A DNA stretch of 64,000 bases from Shinella curvata (GTDB lineage: Bacteria; Pseudomonadota; Alphaproteobacteria; Rhizobiales; Rhizobiaceae): contig NZ_JALJCJ010000005.1 of NCBI RefSeq assembly GCF_022899935.1, forward strand, positions 434,001 through 498,000, in the 5' to 3' direction. Below are positions 57,709 through 64,000 of the stretch, piece by piece. Each line of letters starts with the position of its first letter. Position 1 is the first letter of the stretch. Both the position numbers and the translations under genes were made by a program. The notes beneath the pieces were generated by a model. It was not told the origin of the DNA and ran no database searches. It saw nothing but the letters and a program-made list of their open reading frames with translations.

Positions 57709-58623
57709 TCAGGCGGCGTCGCGCAGCAGTGAAAGACGGCGCAGCGTCGCCTCGCTCGCCTCCGGCAGCGCACCATCAGCCGTGACGAAATGGCGGGCGA
57801 CATGCAGGTCCGCCTCGGGCGAAAGGCGAAGGTAGAGATCGCTGAAAAGCCGCCGTGCCTCTTCGCCCGGCCAGTCGGCCGGCAATGCCGCCTGCGGCAA
57901 GCGCGGATCCCGAAGCACGACGAGGCGGAACTGGTGCACCAGCACCAGCCGGGCGGCAAGGCTTTCGGCCGTGCCCAGCCGTGCGCCACCCGCGAGCAGA
58001 TCGGCAAGCCGGCCGAACCGCCCGATGAAGGCGCGATAGGCGTCCGCATGCTGCGCAAGGTTCCAATGGTCGGCCGCAAAGACGCCGAGGTCGCCTTCAC
58101 CGCTCACGACCTCTGCCCGAAAGAGCACGGCCGGCTGTTTCAGCGACGGCATGGGCCGCGCGCCCACCGCAAGCCGTGGCCCAAGGCGCGCATGGCCGGC
58201 GCGCTCCAGCACCTGCATCGCCTCGTCCGGCGCCGAACCCGTCAATTGCACGAAATGCCAGTCCGCCACTTCGGGCGGGCCGAAGAGCATGCGCGCCGCG
58301 GCGGCAAACTCGGCGCGCGCCGGCGCGGCCAGCCGATAGAAGCTGCGGCGCCCCTCGCGTTCACCCGACAATTGCCCCGCCGCAACAAGGCGCGAGACGG
58401 CAGTGCGCACCAATGTCTCACTGATGCCGACGGCTCCGCAGGTCTCGATGAGATTTCCGGTCCAGACCACACCACCACGCGGCTCCACCACGTCGCCATA
58501 GATGGTGACGATGAAGCCGGCCGCTTTCAGCGGGCTTTCCTCCAGGATCGTCCGCATCAGCGTATCGAACACGCTCTCAACCCTGTCCTGTTCCGACGGC
58601 AAAGCTGCCCCCTCATGCTGCAT
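57709..58623 (-). CDS. paaX: Phenylacetic acid degradation repressor PaaX
   Basis: A 304-residue regulator of the PaaX family. The N-terminal winged helix is ISETLVRTAVSRLVAAGQLSGEREGRRSFYRL at about 70-101, with the family start SLIFTVYGD replaced by AGFIVTIYGDVVEPRGG. The PaaX C-terminal domain spans about 180-290. In E. coli PaaX represses paa promoters until phenylacetyl-CoA binds. The gene lies about 80 bases upstream of the paaJ promoter on the same strand. Its ribosome site is weak. Confidence 0.92.
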   Translation of the reverse strand: MQHEGAALPSEQDRVESVFDTLMRTILEESPLKAAGFIVTIYGDVVEPRGGVVWTGNLIETCGAVGISETLVRTAVSRLVAAGQLSGEREGRRSFYRLAAPARAEFAAAARMLFGPPEVADWHFVQLTGSAPDEAMQVLERAGHARLGPRLAVGARPMPSLKQPAVLFRAEVVSGEGDLGVFAADHWNLAQHADAYRAFIGRFGRLADLLAGGARLGTAESLAARLVLVHQFRLVVLRDPRLPQAALPADWPGEEARRLFSDLYLRLSPEADLHVARHFVTADGALPEASEATLRRLSLLRDAA

Positions 58624-58800
58624 GTGCGCCGAGGACTAGCGCGAACGGACGACGACGAAAAGCCCCGACGACAAAGTGCTGCCAGAACCGCCCGAACCGG
58701 CAATCGCCTCGTCAGCAAATATTAAGTTGCATCTGCCATCGTCCGAAAACGCCCACGGTGCGCCTGAAGCGGCGCAAGCCACGGAGACGAACGGATCGCA

Positions 58801-61470
58801 ATGAACGACCGAAATGCGCAATTTTCCTTTCGGGGGCTGGGCTACTACATCCCCGCCCTCGTTGTTGCTTTCGCGGTCCTCATCGCCGTCTTGCTCGCCG
58901 ATGCCCAGAAGCGCCGGTTGGAGGAAGAGTACCTCCGGTCCTCCACCACCGAACAGCTCGGCCTGCTGCGCTCGCGCCTGGAAGGCAACATTCTCGGCAA
59001 CATCAAGCTGGTACAGGGCCTTGTCGCGACGCTGTCGACGGAGCCGGACATGTCGAGCACACGCTTCGCCGATCTTGCCGGCCGCATCTTCGGTGAGGAC
59101 AACCAGCTCCGCAGCCTCGCCATCGCACCCGATTTCGTCGTCTCGCTCGTCTATCCGATGAAGGGCAACGAACGCAGCCTCGGCCTCGATTACCGCAAGA
59201 ACGAACGACAGCGCGCCGCCGCACTCCAGGTGCTGGAGGAGGACAGGATGATCGTCACGGGCCCGGTCGATCTCGTGCAGGGCGGCCGCGGCGTCATCGC
59301 GCGTTATCCGATCCATACAGGCAGCGACAACGCCTTCTTCGGCATCGCCTCCGCCGTCATCAATCTCGACAGGCTTCTGTCCAGCAGCGGCTTCAGCGAC
59401 GATCTCAAGATTGCCGCCTCGCTTTCCAGCAGATCCCATGGGGGAGGCGAGGCAAGAACATTCTTCGCGACGCCCGACACTGTCGATATCGACCCCGTCG
59501 TCATGACCATCGACATCGGCCACGAGGTCTGGACCATGTCGGCCGCCCCGCTGAAGGGATGGCACCAGCCCTCGGCCGATCTCGGGATCTTCCGCGGCGG
59601 TCTCGCGCTCCTCGCCATCATCATCGTCGCGCCGATGTTCTGGGTTGGCTACCTGATGAAGGATCGCCATCGGCATATTCTTGCATTGCAGGACCGCGAA
59701 GACCGGCTCGAGACCGTCTCGCAGCGCCTGCAGCTCGCACTGGATGCCTCCAAGGTGGGGGTCTGGGAATATGACAGCGAGACCACCGGGCTCTCTTGGG
59801 ACGCCCGCATGCGCGCGCTCTACAATGTGCCGCCGGGCCAGCCGATCTGCGGCTACGACGACTGGCGTGCCGCGCTTCATCCTGATGACATCGCGGAAGC
59901 CGAACGCACCTTTGCGACCGCCATCGCCGATGAAAAGCCTTACATCACGGAATTCCGCGTCGTCGGGTGCGACGGCGGCATCAGGCATATCCGTGCCCAT
60001 GGCATGACCTATCGCGCCTTGTCGGGCGCCAAGCGCATCGTCGGCGCCAACTGGGACGTGACGGCAGACATCCTGCTGCAGGACGAGCTGCTCCAGGCAA
60101 AGCTGACGGCCGAGGCACAAAACCGCGCGCTGGAAGAAGCCCGCCGCGTCATGGAGCACAACTCCCTGCACGACGCCCTCACGCGCCTGCCCAATCGCCG
60201 TTTCCTCGACCAGCAGCTGGCGCTATCAGGCAATGGTGAGAGCCGCCCGCTGACGTTACTGCATATCGACCTCGACCGCTTCAAGGATATCAACGACACA
60301 CTCGGCCATGCCGCTGGCGATGAGGTGCTGAAACACGCCGCCAGTGTGCTGCGCGCCCATATTCCACTGGAAGACTTCATCGCCCGGATCGGCGGCGACG
60401 AGTTCGTTCTGCTTTCGCGCCGCGATCCCTCCGAGGCTGACTTCACCGCCCTTTCGGCCCGCCTCATCGAAGCGATCAGCGAGCCGATGACAATCGAAGG
60501 CCATGACTGTCGCATCGGCGCCAGCATCGGCATCGCCACGCGCAACGATGCGGATGAATCCCCCGAGCAACTGCTCGTTAATGCCGATATAGCGCTCTAC
60601 GAAGCAAAGCGCCGCGGCCGCAACCGGGTCGAGGCCTTCAATGACGAGTTGCGCTTGCGTACGGTGGAGGTGAAACGCCTCAGCGACGACATCCTGCGCG
60701 GGCTCGAACGCGGCGAATTCCACCCCTTCTTCCAGCCGCAGTTCGATGCCGAGACGCTGGAAATCGTCGGCGTCGAGGCGCTGGCCCGATGGCAGCATCC
60801 GACGCGCGGCTTCATCGCGCCCGATGTCTTCCTGCCGGTCGCCGAGACCCTCAATGTCGTCGCCCGCATCGACGAGACGATCCTCGATCAGGCGCTGTTC
60901 CAGGCGATGCGCTGGGAGGGCCAGGGGCTCGGCATTCCGCGTGTCTCGGTCAACGTTTCCTGCCAGCGCCTGCGCGATGAAGGCCTGATAGACAAACTCA
61001 GGGCGATGAACATCCGCCCCGGCGCGCTGACCTTCGAGCTTCTGGAGTCGATCTCCTTCGATACGGCCGATGACGGGCTGCGCCAGGCGATCGAGGAGAT
61101 CAAGGCGCTCGGCATCGACATAGAGATCGACGATTTCGGCACCGGACATGCCTCGATCGTCAGCCTTTTGGAATTGTCGCCCAAGCGCCTGAAGATCGAC
61201 CGGCGGCTGGTGCAGCCGCTGCTCGAATCGCCCTCCCAGCAGAGCCTCGTCCGCTCGATCATCGACATCGGCAAGGTGCGGGGCATCGAAACCGTCGCCG
61301 AGGGCGTCGAGACGCTCGACCATGCCGAGCTCCTGCGCAATCTCGGCTGTCACACGCTACAGGGCTATGCTCTTGCGCGGCCGATGGGAGGTGACGATTT
61401 CCTCGCCTTCGCCAAGGCGCGCGGCTGGATGCCGGCCGCCAGGATCACTCCGGTAAAAGCGAGCCGATGA
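58801..61470 (+). CDS. CHASE-PAS-GGDEF-EAL cyclic-di-GMP protein
   Basis: An 889-residue membrane signalling protein. Hydrophobic segments at about 15-34 and 255-276 frame a periplasmic CHASE-type sensor. A PAS domain follows (about 295-415), then a GGDEF domain with intact GGDEF at 521-525 and an EAL domain with EAL at 649-651 and DDFGTG further on. Both catalytic signatures look intact. The usual RxxD inhibitory site before GGDEF reads PLED, so product feedback through that site is probably lost. It makes or breaks cyclic di-GMP in response to an external ligand. Divergent from paaX; no link to the paa genes is evident. Confidence 0.92.
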   Translation: MNDRNAQFSFRGLGYYIPALVVAFAVLIAVLLADAQKRRLEEEYLRSSTTEQLGLLRSRLEGNILGNIKLVQGLVATLSTEPDMSSTRFADLAGRIFGEDNQLRSLAIAPDFVVSLVYPMKGNERSLGLDYRKNERQRAAALQVLEEDRMIVTGPVDLVQGGRGVIARYPIHTGSDNAFFGIASAVINLDRLLSSSGFSDDLKIAASLSSRSHGGGEARTFFATPDTVDIDPVVMTIDIGHEVWTMSAAPLKGWHQPSADLGIFRGGLALLAIIIVAPMFWVGYLMKDRHRHILALQDREDRLETVSQRLQLALDASKVGVWEYDSETTGLSWDARMRALYNVPPGQPICGYDDWRAALHPDDIAEAERTFATAIADEKPYITEFRVVGCDGGIRHIRAHGMTYRALSGAKRIVGANWDVTADILLQDELLQAKLTAEAQNRALEEARRVMEHNSLHDALTRLPNRRFLDQQLALSGNGESRPLTLLHIDLDRFKDINDTLGHAAGDEVLKHAASVLRAHIPLEDFIARIGGDEFVLLSRRDPSEADFTALSARLIEAISEPMTIEGHDCRIGASIGIATRNDADESPEQLLVNADIALYEAKRRGRNRVEAFNDELRLRTVEVKRLSDDILRGLERGEFHPFFQPQFDAETLEIVGVEALARWQHPTRGFIAPDVFLPVAETLNVVARIDETILDQALFQAMRWEGQGLGIPRVSVNVSCQRLRDEGLIDKLRAMNIRPGALTFELLESISFDTADDGLRQAIEEIKALGIDIEIDDFGTGHASIVSLLELSPKRLKIDRRLVQPLLESPSQQSLVRSIIDIGKVRGIETVAEGVETLDHAELLRNLGCHTLQGYALARPMGGDDFLAFAKARGWMPAARITPVKASR

Positions 61471-62587
61471 TATCGGCCACAGCGCTGCCGTCATGCTGGC
61501 CGCGCTGCCACGGATCTTCAAACTCCCCGATAACGGCCTCCGCGCCAAGCCGCATGCAGGCCTCCTCCAGCGCCCCGTTTCCAAGATAGGCAAAGGCCCC
61601 GACGGTCTTTTCGAAAGGTAGAAGCTGCCGGTTCGCCAGCACATGGGTGAAAGGCCGCACATCCGCCCCACCGCGCTCGCGCCAGACGGCCGCGGCCGTT
61701 TGCAGCAACTGCGCCACATCAAGCCCCCGCGTCTCGCGGCACTGCAGGATGTTGCCGATAAAGACGCGCCGGGCATGCACATTGCGTGCAATCGCCGGCA
61801 CGACATCCTCGACCAGCAAATGCGGCAGAATGCTGGTGTAGAAACTGCCCGGCCCGAAAACCACGATATCAGCACTTTCGAGGCTTTCGATCACCGCCTC
61901 GTTCGCTGCGACCGGCGCCCCCGCCGCCGTAGAAAGCGCAATCTCGCGAATACCGATCCTGCCCTGCTCCTCGCCAAGTGCAGTGACCTCGTGCTGCCCG
62001 GAGAGGGCGGTTCCATCATTCAGCACGGCCGATAGGCCGACGCTGCTTTCCGCGGTCGAAGGCCAGACATGGCCGGCGATATCGCAAAGCTTGCGGAAGA
62101 CGAAGATTGCGGTGTTGATGTCGCTGTTGTGGGCGAGATGCGCGCCGGCGAGGATGAAGTTGCCGATACTGCCATTGCGAAAATCGAAATCCGTGCCGAT
62201 GGCGGCGCGGAAGGTGCGCAGGTAGTTGAGGATCGCACCGCGCAAGCCCGGCTCCATGCGCTCGAGTAGCGGATGGTGGCTTTCGGCATAGAGCGCAAAT
62301 TCGGTTCTGGCATCCGCCGCACTGCTGCTGGTGAGGCGCGCATTGCAGACCTTGACGATATCGCCCGCCCGGCCTTCGCCATGCGCCATGGTCATCAGTG
62401 CCTGACGGATATCGCCGACGCCGAGCACATCGAGGCTTTCGCGGATCACCTTGGAACTGCCGCCGCTGTCCCACGCGGGAACGATGCGGGTCAACTGCGC
62501 CGGTTTGGCGCACAGCGCCAGATTGGTGGAACGGCAGGCCGTGCCGCCGGAAAACAGCACGATATGCGGCAGGCGGTCGGCGGCCAT
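61445..62587 (-). CDS. CofD/YvcK-superfamily protein
   Basis: A 380-residue cytoplasmic protein of the CofD/YvcK (2-phospho-L-lactate transferase-like) superfamily. The N-terminal HIVLFSGGTACRSTNLALC is the nucleotide-binding GGT loop, PAWDSGGSSKVIRESLDVLGVGDIRQALMTM and FRNGSIGNFILAGAHL are superfamily landmarks, and DIVVFGPGSFYTSILPHLLV is the YvcK-type GPGSxxTS segment. YvcK proteins affect carbon metabolism and cell wall precursor supply; coenzyme F420 synthesis is unlikely here. ATG 62587 has GGGAG before it. Its 3' end overlaps the cyclic-di-GMP gene by 26 bases. Confidence 0.83.
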   Translation of the reverse strand: MAADRLPHIVLFSGGTACRSTNLALCAKPAQLTRIVPAWDSGGSSKVIRESLDVLGVGDIRQALMTMAHGEGRAGDIVKVCNARLTSSSAADARTEFALYAESHHPLLERMEPGLRGAILNYLRTFRAAIGTDFDFRNGSIGNFILAGAHLAHNSDINTAIFVFRKLCDIAGHVWPSTAESSVGLSAVLNDGTALSGQHEVTALGEEQGRIGIREIALSTAAGAPVAANEAVIESLESADIVVFGPGSFYTSILPHLLVEDVVPAIARNVHARRVFIGNILQCRETRGLDVAQLLQTAAAVWRERGGADVRPFTHVLANRQLLPFEKTVGAFAYLGNGALEEACMRLGAEAVIGEFEDPWQRGQHDGSAVADIIGSLLPE

Positions 62588-62699
62588 GCAATCTCCCGGA
62601 CAGGAACCCCGGAAAACGCGGATGCGCTTTCCGGGTTGGATCTGTCGATAGAAATAGGGCGTTTTCACGGTTTGAGGCAATGCGAAAACGTGGACGATT

Positions 62700-64000
62700 T
62701 CAGGTGCCTATATTGTAGGCGGCACCGATCAGGGTCTTGGTGTAATCCGCCTTCGGCGCGCTGAAAATAGCATCCGTCACCCCCTCTTCGACGATCCTGC
62801 CGTCCTTCATGACCACCACATAATCCGACATGGCGCGCACCACCGACAGGTCGTGGCTGATGAAGACATAGGACAGGCCGTGGCGGGATTGGAGATCGCG
62901 CAGAAGCTCGATCACCTGGCCCTGCACGGAGCGGTCGAGCGCCGAAGTCGGCTCATCGAGAATGACGGCCTGGGGTTTGAGGATCATCGCACGGGCAATG
63001 GCTATGCGCTGCCGCTGGCCGCCCGAAAACTCGTGCGGATAACGGTTGCGTGCCGCGGGATCGAGCCCGACCTCCCTCAACGCCTCGATCGCCCGCTTGT
63101 CGCGCTCGGCGCGGGTGAGTTGCGGCTCGTGTACATAGAGACCCTCGGTGATGATCTCGCCTACCGTCTGGCGCGGCGAGAGCGAACCATAGGGATCCTG
63201 GAACACCACCTGCATGCTGCGGCGAAGCGGCCGCATGCCCGTCCGGTCAAGGTCGGATATATCCGTTTTGCCGAACCGGTAGGCACCCTTGCTGGCGATG
63301 AGGCGCAATAGCGCGCGCCCGAGCGTCGATTTGCCCGAGCCGGACTCACCGACGATGCCGATCGTCTGCCCCTCGTGCAGGCTGATGCTGACATTGTCGA
63401 CGGCACGGAAGGTGTTGGCGCGCTTCTTCAGGAAGCCACCGTCGATCTTGTAATCCACGACGACATTGCGGCCTTCGAGGATGATCGGCGCGTTGTCCGC
63501 CGGTGCCGCTTTGCGGCCATGCGGCTCGGCCTCGATCAGCATGCGCGTATAGTCGGCCTTCGGATTTCCGAAGATTTCGGCCGTCGCGCCCTGTTCCACC
63601 ACTTCGCCATGCCGCATCACGACGACCCGCTCAGCGAAGTGCCGGACAATGCCGAGATCATGCGTGATCAGCACGATCGCCATGTCGAAGCGCTTCTGCA
63701 GATCGCGCAGCAGCTTGAGGATCTGCGCCTGGATAGTCACGTCGAGCGCCGTCGTCGGTTCGTCGGCGATCAGGATATCCGGCTCGTTGGCGAGCGCCAT
63801 GGCGATCATCACGCGCTGGCGCTGGCCGCCGGACATTTCATGCGGATAGCTGTTGATGCGGCGCTCCGGGTCGGGAATGCCGACGAGTTTCAACAGCTCC
63901 AGCACGCGCGGCCGCGCCTCTTTCTGCGAGCCTCCGCGATGATGCACGATCACCTCGGCGATCTGCTTGCCGACAGGGTAGAGCGGATCGAGCGAGGTCA
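62700..64000 (-). CDS. yejF: Fused dual-ATPase peptide/microcin C ABC transporter subunit (5' end off the window)
   Basis: The 3' part (433 codons) of a gene that runs past base 64000. The reading frame stays open to the edge ([15 protein letters not shown] before residue VIVHH), and the first ATPase domain lacks its Walker A, which must lie outside. Domain 1 has MSGGQRQR and [13 protein letters not shown]. Domain 2 is whole: [17 protein letters not shown] and [11 protein letters not shown], ending AAYNIGT. The one-chain, two-ATPase layout and text such as [13 protein letters not shown] match YejF of the YejABEF peptide importer. The 112-base gap to the CofD-like gene holds nothing notable. 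Confidence 0.85.
   Translation of the reverse strand, partial: TSLDPLYPVGKQIAEVIVHHRGGSQKEARPRVLELLKLVGIPDPERRINSYPHEMSGGQRQRVMIAMALANEPDILIADEPTTALDVTIQAQILKLLRDLQKRFDMAIVLITHDLGIVRHFAERVVVMRHGEVVEQGATAEIFGNPKADYTRMLIEAEPHGRKAAPADNAPIILEGRNVVVDYKIDGGFLKKRANTFRAVDNVSISLHEGQTIGIVGESGSGKSTLGRALLRLIASKGAYRFGKTDISDLDRTGMRPLRRSMQVVFQDPYGSLSPRQTVGEIITEGLYVHEPQLTRAERDKRAIEALREVGLDPAARNRYPHEFSGGQRQRIAIARAMILKPQAVILDEPTSALDRSVQGQVIELLRDLQSRHGLSYVFISHDLSVVRAMSDYVVVMKDGRIVEEGVTDAIFSAPKADYTKTLIGAAYNIGT

Overview
The window is chromosomal-type DNA from a GC-rich alphaproteobacterium, most likely a member of the Rhizobiaceae (Rhizobium, Agrobacterium, Ensifer, Shinella or a relative). The evidence is the tightly overlapping ATGA/GTGA operons, a sitABCD operon behind two Mur-type boxes, intergenic palindromic repeats of the rhizobial mosaic kind, and a wealth of ABC importers with LacI-type regulators. 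Species cannot be fixed from sequence reading alone. I see no rRNA, tRNA, CRISPR array, insertion sequence or prophage.

Layout. 1-4.9 kb: a His-rich membrane-anchored protein divergent from the manganese importer sitABCD, then a small secreted protein. 5.1-9.1 kb: an FAD amino-acid oxidase-like protein, a nucleoside hydrolase, a squalene-cyclase-fold protein and uracil-DNA glycosylase. 9.2-16.7 kb: a LacI-controlled catabolic locus pairing a DUF993 aldolase-like protein with a Gfo/Idh dehydrogenase, a CoA-transferase, a crotonase and an aldehyde dehydrogenase. 16.7-26.7 kb: a second LacI regulator divergent from a sugar ABC importer that continues into two GMC oxidoreductases, an SDR and a Dabb protein. 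26.7-30.5 kb: an osmoprotectant-type ABC importer. 30.8-32.6 kb: a DUF4126 protein coupled to a mercuric-reductase-like flavoprotein.

32.8-58.6 kb is a supercluster for phenylethylamine and phenylacetate. A secreted copper amine oxidase, an aldehyde dehydrogenase and a FeaR-like AraC regulator can supply phenylacetate. A divergent promoter then drives paaN-livKHMGF-fadJ on one side and paaG-paaI-paaK-tetR on the other. A third unit reads paaJ-paaA-B-C-D-E, an extra PaaA/PaaC-family protein, paaZ and a thioesterase, with paaX upstream. All enzymatic steps from phenylacetate to acetyl-CoA plus succinyl-CoA can be assigned if the FadB/FadJ-type protein stands in for PaaF and PaaH. Two near-identical palindromes, one in the divergent paaN/paaG promoter and one in the paaJ promoter, are candidate operators for the TetR regulator (PaaR-like).

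58.8-64 kb: a CHASE/PAS/GGDEF/EAL protein, a CofD/YvcK-type protein and the 3' part of a fused peptide-importer ATPase (YejF-like) that runs off the window.

Sequence-level structure worth attention: operator pairs embedded in the promoters of both LacI loci, a family of hairpin repeats with compensatory base changes, a perfect 32-bp palindrome behind the amine oxidase gene, and two other palindromic elements inside operons.
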